DNA of 64,000 nucleotides from Amphimedon queenslandica (taxonomy: Eukaryota > Porifera > Demospongiae > Haplosclerida > Niphatidae), in the NCBI RefSeq assembly GCF_000090795.2, contig NW_003546589.1, forward strand, positions 45,820 through 109,819, written 5' to 3'. A program made the translations under genes and the position numbers. Each line of letters begins with the position of its first letter. Positions within the stretch are counted from its first letter, which is position 1. The notes under the pieces are model-generated. The model searched no databases. It saw only the letters and a program-made list of their open reading frames with translations, and had not been told where the DNA came from. Below are positions 18,043-31,091 of the stretch, piece by piece.

Positions 18043-21000
18043 ATGGCTCTGCCGCTACTGCCAGGAAACAGTTTCGATAAAAATGTAAGCTTCTTTTTTT
18101 ACTCATCATTATTATTTATTTTTATGTAAAGCTTGGAAGGACAAATTTTCACAAGGCTCAATTTTTTGACTACAATGCAGACGTTCCAGTAAATAAATCT
18201 GCAGAAAGTGGTGAGTAGCATCATAGTGATCTGCCAAAACTTGCACTAACTTTAAATCTCCAAGGTGGCCAGCTTGATAAGAATAGAAGTGTTTATCCTG
18301 AGGGTGTAGATAAAGGAGAACCTGCCTGGGTAGCATTTGACAGACAGGTCAGTTTTGTTGTATATAGTTTTAATAAATTTGAACCGGTTACTGACACACA
18401 TACATGTGTACATGTAGTCAAGTGTTCCTGATATTTTGCCCATTTTGTGTAGGTATTGAGGTTTAATGCATACTTTCAAGAAGGAATTGAAGAAAAGCGT
18501 GAAGAGCAATTTCGTGTTCGAAACTGTGTTATTCTGTTTTACTTGGAAGATGATAGTGTTCAAGTTAATGAGAAGCAGATAGAAAATAGCGGAATACCTC
18601 AAGGTTGCAAACTATTAGTCACAACTGAAGTCATTAATTTACATCATTAGGTACTTTGATTCGTCGCCACAGAATACCTCTTCCTCCACCTGATGATGAC
18701 AAATTCTACACTGTGGAACACTTCAACATTGGGCATTGTGTGCAACTCTACTCAAAGATGTTTCAAATCACTGTTTGTACAATGATATTAATCATAGCTT
18801 TATTACTACACTTTAGGGTTGTGATCAGTTTACAAAAAACTTTCTGGCCAAGCTTGGATCCAAAGTGCCACCAGCAGCTGAGGCACCAAGTGATCCATAC
18901 AGTGAGCATCGTGACAAGGTATAAACATTGCTTCAAATGATCGGAGTTCAATTTACCATTATCACAGATGATAGGTTCTATGCAACCTCACCGACCATAT
19001 GAAAGGCTTGACACTCTGAGGCAGTTTCTGGACTGTGATAGACAGGTATTGCGTTTCTATTGCCTGTGGGATGATACTGACAGGTTGGTAACTCAAATCA
19101 TAACCTTTCAATTAATATTATCATATGATATGTACAGTACATTTGGTGATCCTCATGAGCTTGTATTGCATTACTATTTGGCTGATGATACTATTGAAAT
19201 ATTGGAAAAAATTCCACAAAATTCTGGCAGAGATTCTATACCAGTTTTCCTTAGAAGAGAAAAGTTGCCAAAGGTATTGACTTAATGCTTACATACAATA
19301 ATTCATGATAATTGGTAAATACATGTATATACAATAGAATCCTCCTGGTATGTATCAACCTGGAGTTCAAACAAAACGAACTGTTCTTAATGTTTTTGGA
19401 CCCACTGGCCATGGAGGACGTTATATATTAGATGCACTGAAAGTAAGTCACAGAAATTTTGCAGCACAATGAAAAGATGTACAATATAATATAGACTGGA
19501 GCAGTTCACAATGAATACTATCATGAAACTGATTTGACTATTGGAGCCGTCTTAAATGTTTGGGGCAGAAAAGTATTGTTGTGTGACTGTGATGACTTTA
19601 CTAAAAATTTTTATTCAACCAAGTACAATGTTGGTAAGTTAACTCACTTCTATCAAGCATTTTAACATTACATGTTCAACAGGGAAATTTGAACCAATCC
19701 AGTTTCCAGCAAGTAGTGCTCGTGAGATTAAGAATGATCTTCCACCATACACTGGATTTGGTTCTGAAGAAGACTCACTTTCTTCCTGTCTTCACCTGAT
19801 TCCAAAAGCTCCCCGTAAAGATCATGCAAAATTTATGGAAAAGGATAGGTAATCAATATCAACACTCAACAGCATTTTATAGGAATAATTTTCGTACTAG
19901 GCAAGGTCTGAAGAGCAACGTATTGCGTTTTGTAGCTTGTTTAAACTCAAATACAAGCACTGATATTGGAAGGAAGTTCATTGTATCTTATTATTTGTCT
20001 GATGACACCTTAACAGTCTATGAACCACCTATTAGAAATTCAGGTTTGATATTGATTATCGATAAGGATAGAGTGTCATCATTATTATTAGGAATTATTG
20101 GTGGTAAGTTTCTTGAGAGATGTAGAGTAGCCAAACCTAAAGCAAATGAAAGTGATCCTTCAGTATACTACCAACCTGAGGTAAAGAGCACAAATTTAAA
20201 GGCATCAATTTTAAAAATTTTACAATAATAGGATTTCTACATTGGAGCAGAAGTTGTATTCAATAATTTCTCATTCATTCTGACTGAAGCTGATGAGTAT
20301 GCAATGCGTTACATGGAATCAAATTCAGATCAATTCCCTCATGCAAACATAAATCTTATCCTCTCTAAACTGAAAGGACCAGCTACTGCACATATTGAAA
20401 AAATTAAGACAGCGTTCAATGATGCTGATATTGACAAAAAAGGCTTTGTAACTGAGGAAGAATTTAAGTAAGAAATTTTCACTAACAATATTTGACACAA
20501 ATCATAAATGTAGAACCCTAGTGAAAGGATTGGCTCATGGGTTACTCAATGAGCATGAAGTACTCACACTCTGCCGCTACTACAAAACAGCCAAAAGACC
20601 ACCACTTGCTTCATTGACCACAATGGTTCAAGCCGATTTGAAAAAAAATAAATTCCAAAAGTTTAGGTAAGCTTGCCATTAGAATGAAATCTCAGATAAT
20701 ACATGTACATGTATTTCTATACCACTATAGTGAGCTTGAAAGTGTACTGAAATCATTAGACACAGAGGGATCAGGCTATCTGCCCACAGGACAAGTCTTG
20801 CATGGTTGTCAACTTCTTGAACTTCCAGTCTCTGATCAATTGATTGAAGCGTCAATGGAAAAGTAAGCCCATTAATTTTATTTCCTCATAATGTACATGT
20901 ATTAATTCATTGATAGCTGTCAGAAAAGCAAAACAGGCATATTATACCAAGAATTTCTTCAGCTGGTAAACTGGGTCGAACATCCAGTAGAGCCTCAAGA

Positions 21001-21164
21001 CAAACTACCAGTAAAAATTCCCTTCCTTCTCTTATTCTCCTAGTCCTTCTCTCACTGAGATAATCCTGCTTCTTTTACCATTATTACAGGAAAATGTGCC
21101 AGAAGAAGCTACAACTATTAACTATACATCTCTCATTGAAGACTTGACAGCAGCAAAGAGTTAA
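18043..21164 (+). CDS. EFHC2: EFHC2 orthologue, DM10-domain ciliary protein
   Basis: A microtubule inner protein of motile cilia. The start MALPLLPGNSFDKN at 18043 matches the vertebrate EFHC2 start (MALPLLPGNSF) from memory. Three DM10 domains follow: the first around 18450-18870 (VLRFNAYFQEG, IRRHRIPLPPPDDD), the second around 19040-19620 (VLRFYCLWDDTD, LHYYLADDTIEI, VLLCDCDDFTKNFY), and the third around 19905-20320 (SNVLRFVACL, SYYLSDDTLTVYEPP, ADEYAMRYME). Then comes a C-terminal EF-hand-like region (FNDADIDKKGFVTEEEFK, LDTEGSGYLPTGQVL) and a stop at 21162. More than ten short introns all splice in frame where checked. An RFX X-box lies just upstream. Confidence 0.93.
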
Positions 21165-21398
21165 AGGCAACAAAAAGCATCGCATATACATCTTAACAGA
21201 CACAATAAATTATTACTTAAGTACTCTATCGATTATTACATAAATTATTATTAGTTACTGTACTATTAACATTATGAAACCAAACATGACATTATACTTT
21301 GAAATTCAAAAGGTAACTGTAGTGGTGGTGATGAGTTGGGTGAGATGTGCATGCTATGTAAGTAATATCGGGAGTATCTCTAAGCTCTATGTAACTCA

Positions 21399-24300
21399 TT
21401 AGCTGCTCAATGTTTTCAAATCCAGTACACATACCTAAAAGCACAAAGTTATAATAATTCATAATCTAAGAAACACTAACTTTGTGATCAGAGAAACTAG
21501 CAGCCAATTTAGTTCCGTCTTTATTCCAACATACTTCAAATATCCCACTGTCACCTCTGTACCGCCGCACTAATGCACCATTACTTGTTGACCAGATAAA
21601 TAACCACCTATCAAAAGAGCCACTGGCAATATAACGACCATCAGGACTAAAGGCAACCGAATACACTGGATCTTGATGACGTCTTAAAGTATGAAGGCAA
21701 ACTCCTCTCTCAACCTCCCAGAGACGCACAGTTGAATCAAATGAAGCACTACAAGACAAACAAAATGTTGATTAAGGCTCTAATCAATAATTCATCCAGT
21801 AACTAACGTTGCTAGCTGTAGATTAGCATTAGGATTACTAGTGTTAGGACCAGTGGGGCTCCATTGTAAGGTATAAATATCACCAGAATGTTCCGTTAGA
21901 TCATGCAACCAAGTCTCCTGCTTCATACTCCAAAGCTAATGCAACAAAAAGTGATTAAAAACACCAAAAATTAATGATACCTTAGCAGTGTGATCATCAG
22001 AACATGATGCCAATAGGTTACCTGACGGATCCCATTTAATAGCATTGACACCATTCTACATCAACAACAATACATTACTATTCATATCTCTCTCTCCTCC
22101 AGCACACATCACACCTTATGTCCAGAGAATGTTCTTATTGGCTTATCAGTCCCCAGTCTGTACACATGTATAAAAGTGTCTGCAGAGCACGATGAAAAGG
22201 TTGTGTTATTTTGCCAATCCACATCTAGAGTAGGAGATTTGTGATGAGAATAAGACTGACGGACATCACCACTGTTGACATCCCAAACCACTGCCAACTA
22301 GAAAAACACATTATCATTTCACTGAGTGTTGGAAAGACTTCAAAATTCCAACACATGAGCAAGTGTTGATACTTAAATGAAATAAATGTATTGTAGTACA
22401 TACTGTACCTTATCTACACCACCGGTTGCTATATAGTTTCCCTTGTTATTCCATTTGAGAGCAAAAATTGGGCCAGAATGACGAATGAGAGTAGACTTTA
22501 TTTCACCTTCCAGAGACCATAACCGAGCAACCCCATCATAACTACCTGTAGCAACTTGACTACCATCAGGCTATTGGAAAGAAAAGGAGAATAATAAAGT
22601 AAGAAAGGGGCAAATTTAAAGAAAAATGACAGTGAGTAGAGAGAAAGAACATAAAAGCAAACATACACTCCAATGAACTGAAGTAACATCACGATTCCCA
22701 CCCTCTGATGATAAATGTACACCAGGTAGAGGCTGATGTGATAGTACAATAGATCCTCCGTAATTCTGTGATGTATCATTAGCATCAACATGCCAAAGCC
22801 TAGCTGTAGAGTCACCAGATCTACATAATCAATGATTAAAACAGAACATAATTATTGTGAATAGCAATAACAAAAGTTCACGAAAAAAACTAAAAAATCA
22901 TAACAAAAAGCTCTTTTATTCATAGTGTGTAGGCTGTAAACATAGTAACAGGCTCTATCAATAGATTAAAATTTTGATCTGCAACAAATGCTTTAAAGAA
23001 CCATCACCTGCTTGAGTCTCCAATCAATTGAGAACACAACAAGTACTTAATTAAGTGAATCATAAATGGGTAAAAGAACAAAAACAAAACTAACTAGGCA
23101 TTAATTTTAATACTAATTGATTCAGAGTCAGATAGGCAATAAAAGTATCATGAAATGGCTTTAAGTTCAAACATTATATTTGCTACATATTATGATCTTT
23201 AATTAGATGCCACAACTAGGAAATTTTTCATTGCTACATTTGCTTTTTTCCTCCATCAGAAAATTAAATTTATTCGTATAATTGCAAGATTTATGAAAAC
23301 TTAAGAAAATAAAAGTATCCCGAGGCTACAATATACATGTACATGATGGTATAGATTCTTTACCCTGTCACTAATGTGTTGTCTATTGGACTCCAGGCAC
23401 AAGTGAACACTTCAGATCCATGACCTTGCAATATCTTTACTAGATTAGGAGGATGATCAGTCACTGTTGCTGGAACATTATCATTTCTTTCTGTTGACAT
23501 TGGCTCTACATCAAAAATCATGTGACAGATTATGAAAATTAGCATAATGATAGAATATGTTATAGTTGACAAAGAATCGTCACATGAACCCATACAATAA
23601 GAATCTGAATGAGGTGCTAAATAGCCATAAGTATAGGACCATTGTTCTTAAACTGTATTATTTCTACATAATTATAATTACATTTTTGACAAAGAAGACT
23701 GTCTCTTGATAATGAGCAAATTCTTTTTCATAAATTCACTGAAAATGTATAGCAATGAAATAAACTATTGAGTTTCATGCACTTATCAATAAAATCACAG
23801 GTGCCTCTATCTGTGCACTGTGGAGTGCTTACTAACAAAGTTGCACATACATGTATTTATGATGCTTTACTAATCATAGTTGATCATAGACAATGTGAAT
23901 GCATATGTATGTACATGTATGCATAGCAATACCTTGTGTAGGAGTAGAAATTTGTTGTGAATTTAGAGGTTTTACTGACAAACCCCCACCACCTTTAATT
24001 CCAGGACTTTCATAAGATACAGCATCAATCAGTGACAATGGAGGAGCATCTTCTAATATTGTACCATCCTAAGTGTGTAGTACACGTTCAAAATAATAAA
24101 AATAAACTTGCTTAATGTAATTTTGATCATCATGAAAATGATGAAATAAAAAGCTACAAATTATAATACTAGAAACAATGTAAAACATTAAAGGGCTCAG
24201 CCTCGTAGATTACTAGCTGCAAAAAAGCAGAATCTCTTCCTTATGTTGCTGCTAGAAAACTCCTGACTTGTTTTTTATAGGCAGGTAGTGAAAAAAACAT

Positions 24301-24746
24301 TAATTTATTTCAAGATACTAATAATCCCATTCAAAGTTTCAAACCCATTGCTAAACTTCTCTACAACTAAAAAATTACATATCGCCACAATCAATTCAGT
24401 TGTACCAGTTGAAATTTTAAAAACTGCTAATAAATAATATTTAAATTGGTTTGGAACATACATGTTGGTTTATACATTACGTAATCCCATTTACCTCAGC
24501 AATGCTAACTTCAGCCTCAACATATTGCAGTCCCTTCTGTATGACTGATATAAGTGCACCTGGTGGTATTTGTGTACTGTTAATGCTAGTATGCTTCACA
24601 TGACTCTCCTGAGAAAATGTATATGCAGAATGCTGAAAACCTATTTTTAAAAAATCAATTAGAAGCAAAAACTGATCTAATACTCTACCTGACTCCAAAA
24701 GGTATCTATAGACCAAGAAATTTACTTCATCACTTTTGATACTCAT
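21399..24746 (-). CDS. TBL1XR1: TBL1/TBL1XR1, NCoR/SMRT corepressor WD40 subunit
   Basis: A nuclear exchange factor of the NCoR/SMRT-HDAC3 complex. The start [16 protein letters not shown] is nearly identical to vertebrate TBL1, opening the LisH tetramerisation motif; [19 protein letters not shown] follows. The middle linker is short and the first WD repeat begins near 23430 ([15 protein letters not shown]). WD repeats run through 21466 ([64 protein letters not shown]). The last exon gives [11 protein letters not shown] and a stop at 21399-21401. Intron 1 of the coding part (24641-24688) is only 48 bases, a multiple of three without a stop. The intron at 23650-23900 and 24080-24470 holds no recognised feature. 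Confidence 0.95.
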
Positions 24747-24988
24747 TTTGCCACCACTTTTCCAAATAATGCCACCTCGAGGGGCCGGCGAAAAGAGGAG
24801 GGCCTTACCATGGCCCAGCCTTTTCCATGCCTACATTTTTGTGGTCCCACGTGAGTACGCGACAAATCATTACAAATGCTTTGGTATGTCACGTGTGACA
24901 ACAGAGGAGTGGCTACTGCTACTACAACAATTACAAGCCACAGAAGTTAGTCATAGACGAGGAAATACAACTTTTAGCCCGACTCAAA
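24747..24988. promoter_or_regulatory. Divergent promoter region, TBL1 / seven-helix gene B
   Basis: 242 bases between divergent start codons. It contains two palindromic E-boxes, CACGTG at 24848-24853 and at 24890-24895; the second lies in GTCACGTGTGAC, close to the CLEAR/USF/MITF-type site. Confidence 0.55.
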
Positions 24989-27900
24989 ATGAGTGAGGGT
25001 GGTATAATATACAGTGACGAGAGAGAAGAAAGTATTCCTGATTATGGCAGTGGCAAGACTCGTGTAGAATTAACGGACAGCAATGCTCTTCATGAGGTAC
25101 CAAAGGTTTGTCAGCCCAGCTATGCATGCACTTCGATAGTGGGCTTGGTCTGGGCTACTCTAGTTATCAGAGACTATCTCTAGTTATCAGAGACTATAGT
25201 GTTTGGTTTTCACTATTTGTGCTTTAGTATGTAGTTTATGTTACTGTGCCATTGTTTTTGAAATTTTTTCTGTTAGTTCAATAGTTTTTGTCCCAAAACA
25301 TTCGTAAGTTTTAGCTCATTATGTGCCACTCGAATTTGGTTCCTTTCACAGGCTGGTAGACAGCCATTTATGATTTTTTTCAATCATTGCAATATGGATT
25401 GGGGGTAGTGTATCAGTAATTGACCCACTAATGTGTGGGATATGGAGTCATTGGAGTGTACTTTATGATTTTATTTAGGAATTTAAAAGAATTGAAAATG
25501 TTATCTTAATACAAAAAACTTAGAAATCTATTAAAATGGCATTAAAAGGACATTGAGTGATGGTGACCTGCTAATTCTAATTATTTAAGGCACCACTAAA
25601 ATAAGTATTATCGATGAATATATCATATATAATTAGATGTTATACACTTTTCAGGGAGAATAGGGCTTTCTTTCTGCTTTATATTTTAAAATTTCTTGCT
25701 ATTACTGAAATGTATAACAATAGGTTAATTGCTGATAGAGCCATTTTACCCATTGTCTAATAACAATATACATTGCTGCATTGTGCACATTGAAAGAATT
25801 CATGAGAAGCAACATAGTAGCCAGAAACTTGTGCAAGTGGCTCAGCAGATTGTTTGGTAATGCCAATCCAGTCAAATTTTGTGCTGTTTTTTGCTCCAGT
25901 TAAATAAAGGATTTGATTCTTTTGCAGCAAATTTACCCAAAATGACCTTTTATTATGGGCTTGTATTATAGGTGTGGGCCAATTGAAAGTTCATTGGGCT
26001 AATTGCTTGCCAATTTTGCTTATCAAACATACGACTTAGTGGAATAGCTTAATAACACTCTTGATATATCTAATTTTGAAGGACCTTTCATCTAATAGAA
26101 GAGAATAGCAAAGGGAAGAATCTTGTTCTGAACAATTTTTGGACTAAAACAATGTTACCGGTTATTATTCTTAATAGTAACAGTTTGTCACTATGATATT
26201 AAAATGCGTAATATTTACACCCTCTGAAACTAGCTTTTTGATTTTTGAATGAACCCCTTTCAGCTATAACACAATCTAATTTTGTGGCTAGAACATTAAT
26301 ATTTTAATCACTCCTTTGTTGAAAGACATCTCTAACTTCATTGTTTATAAAACCACCACTATAGGTTTATCCTATGCTAATTATACTACTGTTTAGAACA
26401 ATAGTGAGTGCATAGTGTGATTTTTCTATTAATCAAAAAGTAGTCGATAATGCCATTGGGTTCAAATACCGGGTACATTTTTACTACACTATATGATTTG
26501 ATGTTGTTTTAGGTGTCTAACTTTGACATAAATGGTGACGATGAATTCCAAAATGATCCAAGCTCTCCAAACTCTAGTGGATTCACTACAGTCATTGTAT
26601 GTACTTGCAGTTGGGTAACGATATCAATTGTTTTTCCCATAGGCACCTAGTATTGGTAACGATACATTTGGTGATGATATGACAGCCACTGCCTTACAAA
26701 ACTGTAAGAAAACAGTCCTTTCACCATACTACATCTTCCTAAAATGCGTAAGCAAAAATTGTAACTCTTTTCTATTTTATTTATTTTCTGGATATAAGAT
26801 TGGTTGGCGAAGATGCAAAGCTGTGACATATGAGGTGCGGCGAACATGGCCTTTTATGTGTTGTAACTTTTTCTGGCCATTCTTCTTAACTGTGTTACTG
26901 ATAATGTCTTGTGTCACTCAAATACTTCTCTGCTTCAGTAGGGATTTGGTGAGTCTCTTCTGTGCATTACTATAAACCTTGAGGCATTACAACAATTACG
27001 GACTGTACCAATTAAAATTTTATTTTTTAGATTGAATCTAATCCACCAAACAGTGTCACAAATATAACAGAAATAACATGCTCTGATCACATCTTCAGTT
27101 CGCTTGTTATTTTGGATTTTCTGTTGGTTGGAACTTACCTTTATGGTCTCTATATTTTTCGTTTTAAATTGAGTGAATACCTCTCTACTTTTATTGAAAC
27201 AGTAAGTATATTATAATACATGTGCATGTACATACATTGAATTTGTTCTAAGGTATTTTTGGGTATTATATCTCGCACTGGTAGCTATTCACCAAAGAAT
27301 CTCATTAGATCATTAAGGTATTTAATCTGGTATTTGAATCATAATGCAGAAAATTGTTATTTTTAGATTCTTTTTGTTATTGGGATTGTTGTGGATTGTG
27401 TATTCACTGTGTGTCAGTATTATGAGGGTATTTGCTCATCATTATGAGAGAGATGTAGACTTCGAATTTTTGGGACGGTAGGCTTAGTATCTTCATTCGT
27501 GTTTAATTTTTGTATCTATTCTAATAGTATCCCTGTTATCGTTAAACTCATTTTGATTGTTGTTTCCTTGCTTGGTTTCATTGTCTTCGACATTGCCTAC
27601 ACTGCTGCTGTCATCAACTATTCAATGCAGTGCCAACTCATGGTCTACTACATTCAAAGTATATGTAATCGTATAGTAGCAAAAGAATGGGAAATTGATG
27701 AAGCTATCAAGGTATTCAACTGTTTAAAAAAGAGCGTGATTTTTTAATGTAATTTTGTTTACATGTAGCAAGTTCATACAGCTCGACAGTTTATGAACAA
27801 ACTTAATGGACACTTGTCACGAGCTGTTAGCTCTATGATGTTCATTTTTCTTTATTCTTCAGTTATCTGTGAGTTGTAAAATTAAAAAATTAAATATTTA

Positions 27901-28474
27901 CTTAATACTGTATTGGTGCTCTTTTTAGCATTGTGGGGCCTTCAAAAGTTGCAGCATTCTGATCCTGATCTTGTTATAGTGGCAACAACCTCTATACTTG
28001 GTACTATACAGTGGGTCCTGTGGCTGTTACTACCATTAATACAAGTAGGCTATTATCAACACTAATCTGGGTTTTGTTTAATAATATGTGACTAATAAAT
28101 TACTTTTGGCTTAATTATATACCAGAAAAGTTCATTTGATTACCAGTATATTAATTTGATTTGCAGGCTGCCCGTGTGACTCATTCTGGCTGCTGGCTAA
28201 AAAAAACTGCACTAGAGATTAGAACACGTCCTTTTAGTTACAGAGATACACCACAACTGGACCTGGACTCATTTGTTAACTATTGCGGTAGCATTCAGCT
28301 AAAAGTAATGAGCAATTATTAGTGTACATGTATGCATTGTCCTTCAATAAATAGGCAAAACTGGCCAGTATTCCAATATCCCCAGCACTAGTAATTGGTG
28401 GTTCTTTTATTCTCGGTTTTGTGATGTTCCTTGTAATTGAGCTCGACAATTTTTCATGGGCCCCATGGCTTTGA
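24989..28474 (+). CDS. Seven-helix membrane protein, GRL-like (paralogue B)
   Basis: The start at 24989 (MSEGGIIYSDEREE) is followed by a 1.4-kb intron. The exon at about 26514 continues in frame (VSNFDINGDDEFQ), and later exons join to a stop at 28472-28474. The N-terminal tail is acidic and Ser/Asn-rich. Seven hydrophobic segments lie near 26850-26940, 27090-27180, 27365-27430, 27530-27630, 27820-27870, 27960-28045 and 28380-28450. Motifs shared with the gene at 886-4484 are listed there; here they read KKTVLSPYYIFLKCIGWR, INYSMQCQL, RPFSYRDTPQLDL and PALVIGGSFILGF. The stretch before helix 5 (RQFMNKLNGHL) carries the LN seen at the equivalent place in insect gustatory receptors and GRLs. 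No ligand or transport function can be read from the sequence. Confidence 0.72.
25147..25196. repeat. Direct repeat of about 20 bases in intron 1
   Basis: TCTAGTTATCAGAGACTAT occurs twice back to back just after exon 1 of the seven-helix gene. The rest of this 1.3-kb intron shows nothing recognisable. Confidence 0.75.
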
Positions 28475-28579
28475 GAACAAACTTTTTCTATTAATATAAT
28501 ATTAACTTGCTACATTAATAATTATTATGCTATTGAGTCACATAATATTGATATCCTGTGCTTTGTATGAATTGTGTCT

Positions 28580-30936
28580 TTATTTGTCCTGGCATAGTTG
28601 CTATAGTATGTCAATAGCTGACTTATCTCATAGTACTATGGCATAAATAACAATGCAGTAACAACAATGGCCATGTACAGTATGACTTACTAGAGTTGTT
28701 ACAAGGGATAGCACTACTCCTGTCTTTAGTGACAGCTTTAGCTGATGTGCTTTAACAGAATAGCTCCATGAGATTACTGAAGACAAGGAATGTGACTCCA
28801 CAACATCCTATGCAGTATTGTAGATGTGCAGTTTTATTAAAATAAATCACTCACTGAACTTACATTGTTTTCATTCAGAAGTAATATGTAATTCTGATTA
28901 ATGGCAAGTATTCTGTCCCTTTTCAACCCTAAGCCAAGATATTGCTAAAAAAATAATGATAAATTGTAGCTAAAAATCAATTATTTACTGTAACTTCGAA
29001 GAAATGTGATGCAAAGACAGGCCATCTACTTAAGCATTTTAAGAAGCTAATTTTTGCTTCTTCGGGCGATAAAATAGAATGCTGCCTGTATTTGCTTAAG
29101 ATTTGCTGTTAAAAAAGGTTACTGCAAATGTATGGTTATTAAATTGACACTTACATCTTCCCAGTCTACTAAGGTGTGCTCTGTGTATGACTGCAAAGGA
29201 ACTAAATCAGGTATTAGGGTACTATAAGTGATATATATGGCAGTTATATGTGAAATGTTATGAATGTACTTAAAACTATCAAGGTGAAAAGGTTGAGAAC
29301 CAAACTTTGAACGATATATGTACGAGCCAATTTGAGTTGCTTCGTCAGCACTGACCCTGTAACAGCCATGAAGATATTTTGACAACTCCTATATTGTGGC
29401 AAACAAAATATATTTCAACACACTTCACATTGATAGCTATAATTGATGAAAACATGAATCTAAGTTAGCAGTAATTTGTAAAATTAGTACCTATTTTACA
29501 AAAATTGTCATATTACATTTACCTGAGGAAAATGAAACACTATATCAGCAGTGTAATCACATCCAACATCAGTGTTAACATAATGTATTTTGACAAACAC
29601 AATTTGATATAGATCATCACTATCTGTTAGAAGTAGATGTACTACAGAATAAAAGCCATGTACATGTATATACATGAGGCATACCAGAGCCAGTAGAATA
29701 AACATGCTTGGTTGACTCATGTAAAAAATCCATGAAATAGTCATCACTGTAGCTTGCAAAAACATCATTCTCTGTAGTTAATACAAGCCCAAATCCGTCA
29801 GCTGATTGAAGACCCAACAGTTCAACAAGTTGAGAGCAAATCTCTTGACACTTGAGCAAAGAGTGAATTTGAACTGCCTAAAACGATACAATCAATACAA
29901 ATGCAAATCACAAAATGATTACTTGACTAGATTCATCAGGAATTAATATTCTCTGGTAAAGATTCTGTGTCTTGTTTTGAATGGCATTTACCTCAGTAAT
30001 ATGAGGTGGATATATACGGCAAAAAGGAACTCTGTAAATAATAATATTAAGTCTAATTTCAATATTTACACTCACTTTGAGACTGTAAATAATCGTTCTT
30101 GTATGTCTGAAGCAACAGGCCAGAGTTCTTTATAGGACTGAGCAAACAACTCCAATTCATTTAAAAGGTCAGGATCAGAAGGTGAAAACAAACCAGATAT
30201 AAACCACAGAAGTTCCCAGCCACGTTCTTCGCTTGATCTGTTGAAATAAACTAACTAAATGTATTGTAGAGTTTGACTACCTCTTCCTGTTTTGTGTAAC
30301 CTGCTTCACTATCTGACAGTATATCTCATCACGCAACTCTTCCTACAGAACAATACAGTTCATATGCAGAGAATAATTCATAATATAGCATACATGAGAT
30401 AGTGGTGGTTGGAATATGCTGTCAGTAAGAGCAGTCTTGATGGTGGATTTTCTAGTTGGATAGTCTCCCATATACTTCATTATATGTGCAAAGATAGTCA
30501 AGGAAAGACAATACATGTACACACTATTATATAAGTTCTACTTAAAGTTAAGGATATATCTAAAGCAACAGCATGCTTTGTGCTGTAGCTCCTGAGACAG
30601 TTCACATGTTTTCTTCAATAAAGGAATTTGAATGGGATCAAGAGAAAATCGCCACAAATTGTTCCGAGTCTGTTGCCTGTGATGGAGCTGGCCACTAAAA
30701 GTCCTCCTAAGGGTTCTTCGACCACGTGTGTTACTTTTCCTGAAGTGAGCACTGGCATAATGCTCCAGGGTATGTGCTCCAATGCTTCCTCTTCTAACAT
30801 CAAGATGATCAACTGATCCATACCTCACCATATCCCCCTCTTGTGTCTAATTTATCACATGACAATTAACAGATAAAGCTAAAAGCATCCTTACTTCTTG
30901 CATTTCAGTGACAGTATATTCTGGTTGAGAGCTCAT
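28580..30936 (-). CDS. MyTH4-FERM protein without a motor domain
   Basis: The start at 30936 opens MSSQPEYTVTEMQE. After a basic stretch (THTLEHYASAHF-like, then Arg-rich), a MyTH4 domain is clear: PIQIPLLKK, KYMGDYPTRKS, LRDEIYCQIVKQVTQN and SEERGWELLWFISGLFSP. A FERM domain follows (VPFCRIYPPHITEVNAIQ to about 29130, then LGLKRDRILAINQNYI and SLSSVISWSYSVKAHQLKL). This module is the tail of myosins VII, X and XV and of PLEKHH proteins, linking actin-based transport or membranes to cargo. No motor or PH domain is present, and the neighbouring gene starts 150 bases upstream. The splice between about 30545 and 30500 does not resolve cleanly: the frame is lost with the obvious GT-AG pair. The 3' end is provisional: a short last exon ending at 28580, overlapping AATAAA. 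Confidence 0.7.
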
Positions 30937-31091
30937 CTTGTCTTCTTAACTGAACAGCTAGTGTGCCAGTAACAGATATGCATTATCACACCCAGCTCAC
31001 ATGATTATTTAAGACTACTCTTTTGTTGACATAAATACTACACACATGCTAACAAAACAATGATAAATAATAATATCATATAAAGTACAAG

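Noticed and set aside
24688-24700. Reading the TBL1 N-terminus without splicing as the normal protein
   Set aside because: The 16 extra residues interrupt the LisH motif, and the flanking sequence matches the family only after removal of the 48-base intron.
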